The notes under the pieces are model-generated. The model had not been told where the DNA came from, searched no databases, and was given only the letters and a program-made list of their open reading frames with translations. From Trema orientale (lineage: Eukaryota > Streptophyta > Magnoliopsida > Rosales > Cannabaceae), in assembly GCA_002914845.1 (NCBI GenBank), contig JXTC01000075.1:392546-456545 (forward strand): a stretch of 64,000 bases of DNA. The letters run 5' to 3'. The position numbers and the translations under genes are program-made. This document shows positions 11,694 to 22,373 of this stretch, piece after piece (the first letter of the stretch is position 1; the number at the start of each line of letters is the position of its first letter).

Positions 11694-14411
11694 TCAACGG
11701 TTAATAGGAGTGTGCATCCGCTCTACAATTCTGTTCACTGCATCTCTTGACATCACGAGCGTGTCATGTTGCAGAATGCTGTAGACATTGAGACCCTGCA
11801 AAACATAAAATAGAGGAATGAGGACGAAGTTATGGTGAACTTGAAATCTCCTATGCCGTAAAGCCAAGAATATGGTAAGCATATGAAACTTATACCCCTT
11901 ATAAACAAGTTGTAATTGTGCACTACTTGGTATGGATTAGAGAAAGCTACGGATTACTCTATTTGTAACAGAAATAATTGTTTTTATCAACATTTTCAGA
12001 GAACGAAAGCTCTAAAATTTCAAAAAAGGTTTCCATTTTATCATAAAGAAATTAGGACGGAGATAGTTAAATATCATAGATAATGTCAGAAGTCTAAATG
12101 AAGCCCATTATTACTGGAACCATAAAATTGGACTTAGGAACACAGCAAGTCACGCCTAGACATAAATATTTTGCTAAACCAAAAACATCATATTCAATGA
12201 ATAGAAGTGTGCAACTTACAACTGAGGGCAGCACGTTCACATAATGTAGATTTTGTGTAGCCAACTTCAGGTTCTCACTTATGGGACCACCATCCACCAA
12301 CAGAAGTTTCTTGGTGTCCTCCATTTGCTCAACATAGTTCACAATATTCTTGGTTTTATGTGTGGGAACCTCCAAGTCCTCAAAAACAAGAAGCTGTATA
12401 TTGTACAGAATTGCCAATTAGGTTTTCATACCACATAAATTACAATTTCATTAACTGCATAAGACATAACCAAATTCATCCTTAAAAAAAGACAGAAATA
12501 TAGATAATAGGTGTCAAGGAGGGATATGAAACAAAATTCGTGCGAGTTACAAATGTTATTTATGACAAATGTTGTTTGATAACCTAATCAATATATTGTT
12601 ACAATATTATATACAAGGAAAATTTTCAAAACATACAGTGCAAGCCAAAAACTTAAATTCTCCCATTGAGAGAGAGGACAGTTACCTTTCCTTCTGCTGC
12701 ACGGGCAGTGAGAGCAATCTTTAGCCCTAGCCGTCGAACCTTCTTATTCAGCTTAATAGCATGACTTCGTGGCTTAGGCCCATGCATTCTAGCACCTCCC
12801 CGAAACTGTTAACCATTAACATGTTCATCACGGTCCATCCAAAAGCATCTTGAAGATGTAGTAACATCAATTTTACCAATAAGACTATTTTTACCTGGGG
12901 CCCACGTAGTGTTCCATGCCTTGCACGACCAGTACCCTTCTGTCGCCATGGCTTTCTCCCAGTTCCACTGACCTCACTAATAGTTTTTGTTGAATGTGTT
13001 CCCTGCAGACCACTCAATCAGCAGAAGCTTTAGTATGTGTTCTCTTCAACACCAGGTTAAAATACAGTCGCATACTTTTATTGGAATGCAGATTAGTTAA
13101 TGTAAACTACACTCTGCATTATGTACATGGATAAAAACTTGAAACAACATGTGGGTTGTCGCTATTTATTATTTATTATTTATTTGTAAAAAAGGGATTA
13201 AAAATGTTTTTTGCAATAGTCTAAGAATAGCTCGTAAGCTCTAGATTACACAAAAATTGGTATTAATGGTGGTAATAACATTAATACCTGTCATAACATG
13301 CTTCAAGGCTCAAGCATCAATGTAGTTTAAAACTCACCTGTTGTCGTTTTGCAAGCTGCCATAGTACAACTCGATGTATAATGTCCTTCCTGATTGGTAC
13401 GTCAAAGACATCACCAGCCAAAACCATGAGGCCCTTGTCTTCATTATGAAAATTTGTCACAGGAATTACCAGGTCCTGACAAAGTCCTAAATAGAGGTAC
13501 AATACACCAATAAGCAGGTAAACGAAACTTATAACCTAGATGCAGTGAAGTGACCGACAATCTTTCCTGTGTACTGAGTTAATGAAGCAACAAAGATCAG
13601 AAAAAAGTCAAAAACTAAAGTTAGTTCTAACTTCTAAATCAATAGCTCTATAAATGTGCCCCAAATATGATTCTCACCCATATTGGCTCTGGAAAAAATC
13701 ACAGTACAGGATCTATTAAAATAAAAACGTGATAGTTGATATTCGAGTACGCAAATGTTTCAATTATTCTTCATACCAATATCTCGCTCGGATGCCAGCA
13801 CAGGCTTAGCAGACAACAAATCAGAAGGAAATGCACCTTCACTTGATTCGGGAGTCAAGATAGAAGTTGAAAACTTTCTTTGAGAAAGGAAAGATAGCCC
13901 ACCCTACAAAGAGTCAAAATAATAGATGTCCGTAACTGAATTTCTACAAGAGGTTAAAAAATAAAAAAAGGGTCATGTTGAATGAATCACATTTAATTTT
14001 TAGTCCACATCAGACTTTACGAAAGACAAAAGGATACTTTAACTGTACCTTGACAATGGATGAAGACTCTGCAGAAAGTAAGCTATCCCGAGGAAAATGG
14101 TTGTGCAAATCTGTTTGAAGAAGAAAATGACTGCTGTAAACAATGATACATGTATGTCTAAGTGTGTATTATATTCATACACGTACCTATCTAGGGAAAC
14201 AACTACATATATAGAATGTATATGCAAACCCAGCAAAAGGATTCAATAATGCAATCTATAAAAACAATTAGCAACCTACACTAAAATAGTTTATATTCAT
14301 ACCATTAGTTGCGCAAAACGACGAACCAATAATTCTTGAATGATAGCAGCGGGTAAACGAAAATGAAGGCCCAATAGAACGTAAAAGCCTTCTGGAAATC
14401 GACAGAGCCAT
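11694..14411 (-). CDS. uL4m: large-subunit ribosomal protein uL4, mitochondrial type
   Basis: Structural protein of the organellar large ribosomal subunit (bacterial L4 family, nuclear encoded). Eight exons join in frame to 316 aa: 14411-14303, 14110-14049, 13903-13777, 13486-13338, 13002-12895, 12805-12686, 12393-12220, 11795-11694. The first ~60 residues are rich in Ser, Arg and Leu with no acidic cluster ([19 protein letters not shown]), as in a mitochondrial presequence. The L4 domain follows, with the diagnostic motif [19 protein letters not shown] and then [20 protein letters not shown], the loop that reaches into the exit tunnel. The C-terminal half carries [10 protein letters not shown] and VDGGP as in L4 proteins. 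All junctions are GT-AG and most lie at codon boundaries. Mitochondrial rather than plastid targeting is inferred from composition and from the known plant paralogue set. Confidence 0.95.
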
Positions 14412-15229
14412 GGCTTAGGAAACAAGCGAACAATCACCCACTTCTATTCCAATTGCAGCTATAGTTAGTCCACTCGCTCATCTATATTTCACAATACCCA
14501 GATCAGTTTCAAAACAAAATTTTCCACAACAAGTGCATCAATTCTAAGTGTTGATGAAATGAAACATTACGAATTTAGTTATAAAACTGCTCTACGGTTC
14601 CCATGTTCCGTAGCCACTGAATAATCTAAAGCTTGCAGTTTCATAATAATAGTTACATAAATATTCAAACCCATATCAGAAATGGACATATTTATTAACT
14701 TTTATCTAGCATTTTCAATGAAAGAGCTTAAGTTTTATATTTTCAGCTCAGCCCAGTTCTTTCTTACAGACCATTCATAATGGCTGCAAGATGTTCGATA
14801 ATTTGCCGCAGAGAAAAATAATATAGATTAAACGAGAAAGACGCAAATAAAGCTGACTGCCACTTTAGACAAAAATAAAGACGCAGCGAAAGTGATCCAC
14901 AGCTCAAAAAACACAGTTAAATTAAAACAAATTCCATAAAAAAAAGGAGCTGAAGTTGGAGAAGCAAAGAGAAGAAGTACCAACTTGTCGATGTGGGTTG
15001 CCCAAATCAGGCCCTTTAAACTCGCCCCGCGTAGGTAGTTGTGGTGCGTCTAAAGGGTTAAGGAGGCGATATTAGAGGGCGAACCGGCGAGCAGTGGGCG
15101 CTGATGCCCGAAAAATATGCAAAACCTCCCAGTTCCAAATTCCAATTCACTCTGCGATATTTGGGTTCGAGTTGTTTCGGGCTTACTTGGAAAGTCCCTG
15201 TTATTAAGGAGCTCCATGGTGTAGTAAGG
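14412..15229 (-). other. probable 5' leader of uL4m, possibly with a leader intron
   Basis: Lies between the uL4m start codon and its promoter motifs. A plausible splice donor (minus-strand GTACTT, G at 14980) follows a GC-richer leader at about 14985-15060, and pyrimidine-rich sequence precedes the ATG, so a leader intron of about 500 bp is likely. Exact transcript ends cannot be seen from sequence. Confidence 0.45.
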
Positions 15230-15298
15230 AACAAATGGGCTAGACCTTGCCCGGCCCATTCCAGGGCCCAATAGATTTTTAGAGAAGAAATTAGGGTT
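15230..15298 (-). promoter_or_regulatory. telo-box and site II motifs of the uL4m promoter
   Basis: On the minus strand, reading toward uL4m, the order is a telo-box (AACCCTAA, 15291-15298), a TTGGGCC, an AATGGGCC and an AGCCCAT. Telo-box plus TGGGCC/T site II elements are the established promoter signature of plant ribosomal and mitochondrial housekeeping genes. Orientation and distance fit transcription of uL4m leftward. The telo-box sits exactly in the duplicated target site of the adjacent insertion. Confidence 0.75.
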
Positions 15299-15584
15299 AA
15301 GTAGACAATGACCACTTTTTTCAAATATTTAACTAAATTTACCACCACTATTAGATTCTACCACTTTTGAGAGGGAATTAGTCAAGAATCTATCAAGAAT
15401 TCATCAAGAATCCGTCAAGAATCCATCAAGAATCCGTCAAAATTACCACTGATATCAAGAATCTGTCAATAATCTATCAGATCATCAAGAATTCGTCAAG
15501 AAGTAATCAAGAATTCATTTAAAAAAGTGGTATGGTGGTAGATTTAATTAATGAGGAAAAAAATGGTATTCAGCTAATTTATTC
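15299..15584. mobile_element. MITE-like TIR element with an 11-bp tandem core
   Basis: A 286-bp insertion flanked by identical 14-bp sequences AAGAAATTAGGGTT at 15285-15298 and 15585-15598, exactly 300 bp apart. The ends are imperfect inverted repeats: CACTTTTTTCAAATA through ACTAAATTTACCACC on the left matches the reverse complement of the right end, which reads CCATTTTTTTCCTCATTAA and AAATCTACCACC. The core (about 15378-15525) is a run of CAAGAATC(C/T)(A/G)T-type 11-mers. No coding capacity. A 14-bp duplication is longer than the 9 bp usual for Mutator elements, so the family is uncertain. Confidence 0.65.
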
Positions 15585-15929
15585 AAGAAATTAGGGTTTC
15601 TAACACTTTTACCTATAAAAAAACAAAAAAGAGTTACACAAATACGGTGGCTCAAGCTTTATTTATACCTATGTTTACAAAAATAATATCAAATTTATGA
15701 CTTTCCTCAAATAATTTAAATTCTGTACAATTTTGGGTGGCATTTTCTTATATACTTCAGCTAAAAAATGCGGCCGTATTTTCGTAATTTTTGCCATCCT
15801 TTTTAAAAACGTAGGTTTTTAATATTGAATGTGCTAATTATGTTGATGTTGCTTATTGGCTTAGTGGTTGGGGCAACAACCAACTTCCTTCCCAAATGGG
15901 GTTCAAACCTTATGACTCGATATTGTTTT

Positions 15930-16390
15930 TTTTTTTTGTTTTGTTATTTTTATTACTTTCATTAGTTTTTTTTCCGTGAGTTTTTTTTATTATTTTTATT
16001 GTTCATTAGTTTTTTTCCATTAGTTTTTTTTTTTTATTTTCATGGCTTTCATTAGTTTCTTCCAGTTGTTTTTTCCATTCTTTTAATCTCTTTCATTAAT
16101 TTCTTCCAAATTTTTCTTTTATTTCATTAGTTTTGTTTTTATCCATTATTTTCATTTTTTCCTTAGTTTCTTTTGGTTTTTTCTTTTATTTAATTAGTAT
16201 CTTCCATTGTTTTTTTCCCACATTTTTTTTAAAAAATTATTAGTTTCTTCCTATTTTTTCTTTTATTTATTTTTTCTTCCATTAAATCTTTTGTCCCCCT
16301 CTTAGGACATATTAACTGCTTTATTTTTTCTCTAATCTTTACGAAATAAGAAAAACATGTTTTATTTTTTCTTTTTCATTTTTTTGCCCA
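15930..16390. repeat. T-rich imperfect repeat
   Basis: Irregular repeats of the type TTTCATTAGTTTTTTCC with long T runs, within the large TIR element. Low complexity with no coding content. Confidence 0.6.
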
Positions 16391-17560
16391 CCTTTGGTTT
16401 CTAGGAAACCAGTTTAGTTTTCTTTTAGCAGAATGCCCTATATGTAAGTAAATCACAGAAAACCACAAAGGTTTCCTAGTAACCTGTATGGTTTCCTTTT
16501 AGTGAAATACCCCATATGTAAGTAAATCATAAGAAATCACAAAGGTTTCTTGAAAACCAGTTTAGTTTCCTTATAGTAGAATATCTTATATGTAAGTAAA
16601 TCACATGAAACCAAAAAAATTTCCAAGAGACCAGTTTGATTTATGCGTAGCAGAATGTCTTGTATGTAAGTAAATCACAGGAAACTAGTTTAGTTTCTTT
16701 TTAGCAAAGCTTCCAGTATGTAAATAAATCACCGAAAATCATAAATGGTTTCCTTTTAGCGTAATGCCTTATACGTAAATAAATCATAGAAAACCATAAA
16801 CGTTTCCTAGAAACTATGTTGGTCTCTTTTTAGCAGAATCCCATGTACATAAGTAAATCATAGGAAACCTTTGGAAACCACAAATGTTCCTTAGAAATCA
16901 GTTTACTTTCCTTATAGCAAAATACTTTGTATGTAATTAAATCATAGGAAATCTTTGGGGTTAGATACCAGTTTGATTTCCTTATAGCAAAATGCATTAT
17001 ACGTAAGTAAATCACATAAAACTAAAAGGGTTTTCAGGAAACTAAATTGATTTATGTGTAGCAGAATATCTTGTATATAAGTAAATCACAGGAAACCATA
17101 AAAGTTTCCTGGAAACCCTAAACCCATAAAGGTTTTCTGGAAACCAGTTTGATTTCTTTTTAGCAGAATTTTTTGTACGTAAGTAAATTACAGGAAACCA
17201 CAAAGATTTTCTGGAAACTAGTTTGATTTTCTTTTAGCAAAATACCTTGTACGTAAATAAATCACAAAAAACTACAAAGATTTCCTAGAAACTAGGTTGG
17301 TTTTTTTTTTTAGCGAAATACCATATACGTAAGTAAATCATATGAAATCTTTGGAAACTACAAATGTTTCCTAGAGACCAGTTTAGTTTTCTCTAAACAT
17401 ATTGCCCTGTACGTAAGTAGATCATATGAGACCGCAAAGATTTCCCAAAAACTAGTTTGGTTTCGTTTTTTTAGAATGTCTTGTATGTAAGTAGATCATA
17501 GGAAACTACAAATGTTTCTTGGAAACTAGTTTAGTTTCCTTTTAGCGGAATACCTAGTAA
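16391..17560. repeat. tandem array of a ~75-bp unit, about 15 copies
   Basis: A conserved anchor, GTAAGTAAATCA, recurs at about 16443, 16517, 16593, 16664, 16718, 16774, 16849, 16931, 17002, 17075, 17177, 17251, 17327, 17411 and 17486, so most intervals are 71-84 bp, two are about 55 and one is 102. Each unit also holds GGAAACC, GGTTTCC, AACCAGTTTGG and TTTTAGCAGAATGCC. The facing GGAAACC and GGTTTCC half-sites would allow each unit to fold. Copies are diverged by many point changes, so the array is old. Confidence 0.85.
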
Positions 17561-17609
17561 CTAATTTGATTTCTTTAGTTTCTTGTTACTAACCAAATTA
17601 GTAACTAAC

Positions 17610-17935
17610 TACTAGATTTATTTCTGGTTACCAGCAGAAACTAATTTAGATTAGTTTTTGGTTTTAAGAGTAGCCAGTAACCATTTACTCCAAAAAAAAA
17701 AGACAGTAACTAGATTGGTTTCTCAAGTTGGATTTTGGTTACCAGTAGAAACTAATTTGTTTTGGCTTTTGGCTTCAAGAGTAGCCAGTAACTGTTTGCT
17801 CAAAAGAAAATTAAAAAATAAAAGCTAGTAACCAACTACTGACTTAGTTTTCGGTTACAAGTAGGAACTAATTTCGGTTATAACTTAGTTTCAAGAGTAG
17901 TTAGTAACCATTTCCTCAAAAGAAAGGAAAAAAAA
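17610..17935. repeat. tandem triplication of a ~115-bp unit
   Basis: Three diverged copies of a unit running from GGTTACCAG(C/T)AGAAACTAATTT through TTCAAGAGTAG to a CTCAAAAGAAA tail, starting near 17625, 17736 and 17855. It continues to about 18190 as degenerate GTAACCAATTTGG words, related in sequence to the neighbouring 75-bp array. Confidence 0.7.
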
Positions 17936-18223
17936 AAAAGCGCTAGTAACCGATTTGGTTTTTTAGTTACCAGATTGATTTCTCAAGTTAGTAACCACTT
18001 AAATTATTAATTATTAGTTAATAGTAAAAGCTAATTTAGTTTCTCGTTTTCACTAACTAAATTAACAAAATTGGTTACTAATTTGCAATATTTAATTTTG
18101 TTATTGGTTTCTAATTCCAAGTAACCAATTTCATTACTACCAGTAATTATAAACCAAATAGCAATCGTAAGCCAATAACCAAAGAAACGTGGTTAAGTTC
18201 TTTAGCTTGGAATATATATATAT

Positions 18224-18468
18224 AGAGGTTGCTAATCTAATAGGTATTTTTTTTTAACCTATGTGTAGATTTTTTTTTTAGCCATTGGATTACTATTTAA
18301 TAGTGATCCAATGGCTATAATGAGATGCATGAAAAGACGTGCATCATTAATGTTATTTCTCTCTCTTATTTTTTTACTATAAAAAATGTGCATGATAAAT
18401 TTTTATTAGCCAAAATGATACTTATGTATAGATAAAAAAATAAATAAATACCTACTGGATTGGTGACA
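18224..18468. mobile_element. small MITE with central hairpin
   Basis: The left end GGTTGCTAATCTAATAGGTA mirrors the right end TACCTACTGGATTGGTGAC with T-rich arms inside. A central palindrome, GCCATTGGATTACT paired with AGTGATCCAATGGC (about 18282-18316), would form a strong hairpin. It sits inside the large TIR element. Target duplication was not resolved because the flanks are TA-rich. Confidence 0.6.
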
Positions 18469-19642
18469 ATAGGTTACCAAGTATTTTTTTTTTCCAAAAT
18501 AGTTAATTACCTATAGTAACCTAGAAAAAAAAGCTAGTAAACTAATAGATTTTTATTTAATAATTTAAAAAATACATATGTTTTTCTTATTCCTTAAAGA
18601 ATAAGGAAAAAAAATAGTTTCTTATATCTCTAAGGAAAAAAAAAATGTAGTTCTTTTAGTCATAAGAAAGGAAAAAAAAAAGAGTTAATATTTTTATTTA
18701 TTAAAGAAAAAGCAAAAAGGGAAAAGGGTTTTTTTTTTTTTTTTGAAAAGATAAAAGAAGAAAAGAAAAAGATAGTACAAAGGAAAAAGTATTAGGAAAA
18801 AAGAAAAAGAAAAAAATTAAAAATTGAAAAAAAAAAGATAAAAAGGAGAAAAATAAATGAAGTAAAAAAAAAAAAAATATGAAGCCTATGATTTGAACCA
18901 TCAATCATATCCTTAACGATACTAGGAAAACGTGCTAGCCATCAGACCATGTCTTCCATCCTTCATTATAAAAATACCATCGCGTTTTGGAGGTCGCAAT
19001 TAGAATTTTTTTTTTTATAAAAGTCGTGTAAAATCTGAATAATTTTTGAAAACTGTAATTTTAGAATTATTTTTTAAAAAATCATCTTGGGTGTCATTTT
19101 CCCTTTTTCCAATTCTCGCACCGCTTTTTTAAAGAAAAATATCACCTTTTTTAGAAGTTTTTAGAAAAATGACATTTTAAAAATAGTTACTAGTTACTAG
19201 TATTTGAAAATTGGTTACTAGTTATCAGTTATATACTAGGTATTAATACCATTAGTTACTAGTTACCAATGCTCGAAAAATTATTACCAGTTACTAGTTA
19301 CTCTATTAAAAAATGGTATTTTTCTAATAGCCTTTTAAAAAGTGGTATTTTTCTAAAAAATGTGGTACTAGATCTAGAAAAAATTGAGCCCGCCGTATAT
19401 TTCTAATTTTTCTTTTCTAAAAATACTGTAGATGGCCTAATTTTCTCAAGAAATTAGTGTGTCCTTTTCTACAATTCGTTTTAATGGATATTCATTTTTC
19501 TCTTTTATGGCTAAATATTTGTATATAGTTTGTTTTATATATATATATGGAGAGTTCTAGTGTATGAGGGGCAAAAATTCTCATACGTGTAGGAGAAGTA
19601 TTTTTTCTAATTGAACGGCTTATAAAAGATCTAATTTTTTAA

Positions 19643-19813
19643 GGGGATGACTACGGTAGGGGCGTCCCTACGTAGGGTCATGCCTTAATTATCGTTGGAT
19701 GGAAATCTGTGGGGAATAACGGGAATCTGTGGAGAATCTATTTATATACAGATTCCCATCCAACGGTAAATAGACAGGCCCTACGTAGGGGCGCCCCTAC
19801 TGTAGACGCGCCC
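19643..19813. mobile_element. palindromic MITE, copy 1 of a tandem pair
   Basis: A 171-bp element beginning GGGGATGACTACGGTAGGGG and ending CCCCTACTGTAGACGCGCCC, so the ends are inverted repeats of about 35 bp. Inner arms ATCGTTGGATGG and CCATCCAACGGT also pair. It is preceded by the 9-bp ATTTTTTAA (19634-19642). G-starting TIRs with a 9-bp target duplication are hallmarks of the Mutator superfamily. A TTTAA spacer (19814-19818) joins it to the second copy. Confidence 0.85.
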
Positions 19814-19818
19814 TTTAA

Positions 19819-19990
19819 GGGGATGGCTACGGTAGGGGCGTCCCTACGTAGGGTCATGCCTTAATTATCGTTGGATGAGAATCTGTGGGGAATAACAAGA
19901 ATCTGTGGAGAATCTATTTATATACAGATTTCCATCCAACGGTGAATAGACAGGGCCCTACGTAGGGGCGCCCCTACTGTAGACGCGCCC
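19819..19990. mobile_element. palindromic MITE, copy 2 of a tandem pair
   Basis: A 172-bp near-identical copy in the same orientation as the preceding MITE, beginning GGGGATGGCTACGGTAGGGG and ending GTAGACGCGCCC. It is followed by ATTTTTTAA (19991-19999), which matches the 9 bp before copy 1. The pair therefore behaves as one inserted unit with a single outer target duplication. Confidence 0.85.
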
Positions 19991-20639
19991 ATTTTTTAAA
20001 ATAAAAATTCTATAACATGCTCATTATACCATAATATCATATCCCATATCCTTCCTATTTTTTAGGATTTGTTAAAAAAAAAAAAAAACACAGTCTGTTT
20101 AAAAAAAAAAAAAAAAAACCCCCACGATTCCTTTAGGAGAAAAAATATAAGACAATCTCTTAAAAAAAAAAGAATATTTCTTAAAAAAAACCGGCTTTCA
20201 CCATTCCTTTGCGTTTCTCCTCCACAGTTTCTTTCTCATCCGTATATCCCTGCATTCTTTGTGTTTTCCGGAATCAGTCATCTCTTCTCTTGATTTCTAG
20301 GTTTCATACTTTATTCGTTAGTCCTAGGGTTTCTTTTTTTTAATTGGGTGAGATCGCACTTTTTTTCCCAGTTCCTTAGAGCAGAAATCCAATTTTTTTA
20401 AAGAGAGCTGTTTTTGGCAGATCATGCTTCTTTTTTTTTTTTGTTTTTTTCTTTTTAAAATAGATTCTTAAAAAAGGGGAGAATATGGGATATATTATTG
20501 TATGATAATGAGCACGTTATAAATTTTTTTATCAAACTAGATCTTCTATAAGTCGTCCGATTAGAAAAGAAACTCCTCCTACGTGTAAGAGGAGTTTTGC
20601 TCCTCATACACTATAATTTCCCTATATATACAGGCACAA

Positions 20640-22373
20640 CTATAGTAGGACTGCCCTAATATGACCCTAATATGAGGTCATCTGTTGTGAACCGTCCGAT
20701 TAAAAATAGAAAGTTACGATATAATTTTAAGGTATATGCTCAAATACACCGCATTGCACACGATAGAAAGATAGGTATGCTCAAAATCTCCTTTCTCTCT
20801 CTACTACCCAGATCAATTGCTGGATTTGATCTAAATGCTTGAAATCAATTCAAGTTTTGACCTTAAAATTTAAGGATGTTTAACGGGATATAAGAGAAAA
20901 AGCAAAGGGCTAAAGTGAATAGAAATCGTAGCTTATAGTTCCAGTACTCAATATCCCGTGAAGCAATCAAAACGTAATCTTCTAAGCACTTTTTATAGAA
21001 AATTTATATTTTAAACCTTTCACATTCTCAAGTTCTCACTTAAGAAATTAATAAATACACAAGTTTATAATGCTTTCTATTCTAATAATTTCAAGTTAAG
21101 TTCAACCAATTACGTTAACTGTTAAAATTAAAAATCAATCTCTCCCACTCTCAAATTTGGCAACACTGCCAAAATAAATTCAAGACTTGGTACTTAAATA
21201 ATAGCTAGTTCTTTAGCCGATGCTACGAATGTGTCCTAAGCTATATATTCTCTGTTTTTTGCAAATATTGAGAGCAACTGGTGTTCACTTTCTCTGACAA
21301 GAAATGCAGTTGACAAAATTTGACGGGAACACTAAGGATGTTTATCGATCGGTTTGACCTGTTTATGCACCTCCAAAAGGACACAAACCAATTAGTCAGC
21401 TTTTGGTTGGTCTGTTAACTAACCCAAAGCCACCTTTTTTTTAGCCTCTATTATGGCACGAAATGACTAGTGTACAAGACTACATATGTGATCATCTATT
21501 GTTACGTGTAACACTCTTCCAAGACTTTCTAAATCAGATTTCGATGTTAACAATTTAAATTGCTTCATCTACTCATTAACTCTACACATTTGACATAAAT
21601 GTTCAGTTCTCATTCTTATTTCATCATAAGACAGTCGTAAAAGAGTAGCTTTTATAATATATGCGGTTAATTTTACATCGACAGATCATTCAGTAATTAG
21701 GTCCGGTCTCCCCAGTTCGTTCTTTCATTTTTAAAGAAAGCAGTTATTTCTTCTTTTTATTGAGACTAAAAATATAGAGACAAGAAGAATAGCCAAGAAC
21801 ATAGCAATGAAGAATCAATCCAAATTTGGAACATTCTACATCCAGATAGGACGAAAATCCTCCCGATGGAGGGAGATTTTATTCCTTCCACTAAAAAGTA
21901 TCAATTTGAGCATTCAAAAATCACTCAAAACTCTACAATAAATTACACACATTAAAACAGCCAACTAAAACAAAAGAAAAATTAAATAAGAATAAAAAGA
22001 ACCTAATAACAAGTTTGCGTAGAATCATGTTAATGTCCACTATACATATAAATATATTAGAAGGTTATTAGTTAGCTTTTCTATATAATCATAAACATTA
22101 CACATTTTTGTAACTTCAGACCATAGTCTAGCTAGCTTCTTCAAGCATACATTATGCGCCATTAATTTGTAACATTTCAACAACCACTACATATATATAT
22201 ATCTTATATATAACCAACAAAAAAGAAAAAGATGTAAATAAAAGTCGGATTTTATAATAAGTAACTTCCACGTGCATATATATTAGGGATTAACTAGTGC
22301 TAGATCATACATAATTAGACATGAGTAGGAAAATTAAGATAATAATTGTTGACAAATAAGTATGCAAAAGCCT
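20640..22373. other. intergenic region and STM 3' flank
   Basis: AT-rich. A fragment at 20640-20700 (CTATAGTAGGACTGCCC, then AACCGTCCGATTA) resembles a broken end of the MITE family found at 19643-19990. The part nearest 22373 must hold the STM 3' untranslated region. No open frame with coding character and no RNA gene seen. Confidence 0.5.

Larger units (their letters stand above)
15599..19446. mobile_element. large non-coding TIR element, Mutator-like, hosting tandem arrays
   Basis: About 3.85 kb without coding capacity. The left end carries AAATACGGTGGCTCAA (about 15640-15655); the right end, reverse-complemented, carries AAATATACGGCGGGCTCAA (about 19384-19402), at similar distances from the ends. 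Further in, tRNA-like phrases face each other: GGCTTAGTGGTTGGGG with GGGTTCAAACC at 15858-15911, and the inverted counterpart at about 18890-18965. An AAGAAATTAG repeat sits at both borders (15585 and 19449). Terminal inverted repeats of several hundred bp fit a non-autonomous Mutator-like element, but divergence is high and the boundary is approximate. Inside are a T-rich tract, two tandem arrays and a smaller MITE, listed separately. Confidence 0.5.
19540..20632. mobile_element. 1.1-kb TIR element carrying nested MITEs
   Basis: The left arm begins TATATATGGAGAGTTCTAGT and continues TGTATGAGGGGC; the right arm, reverse-complemented, reads TATATATAGGGAAATTATAG and TGTATGAGGAGC. The match extends about 150 bp inward (AACGGCTTATAAAAGATCTA with GACGACTTATAGAAGATCTA, then the CATGCTCATTAT / CGTGCTCATTAT segment). 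The left arm is interrupted by the MITE dimer at 19643-19990. The interior (20140-20340) holds pyrimidine-rich text with CCTAGGGTTTC, resembling a plant 5' leader, possibly captured host sequence. No transposase. Confidence 0.8.

Noticed and set aside
15856-15915. tRNA-like phrase with A-box and B-box words
   Set aside because: No cloverleaf with proper acceptor and anticodon stems can be drawn; it is repeat material in a TIR element.
16391-17560. regularly spaced repeats suggesting a CRISPR-like array
   Set aside because: Units are contiguous tandem copies with no unique spacers, in a eukaryotic nuclear genome.
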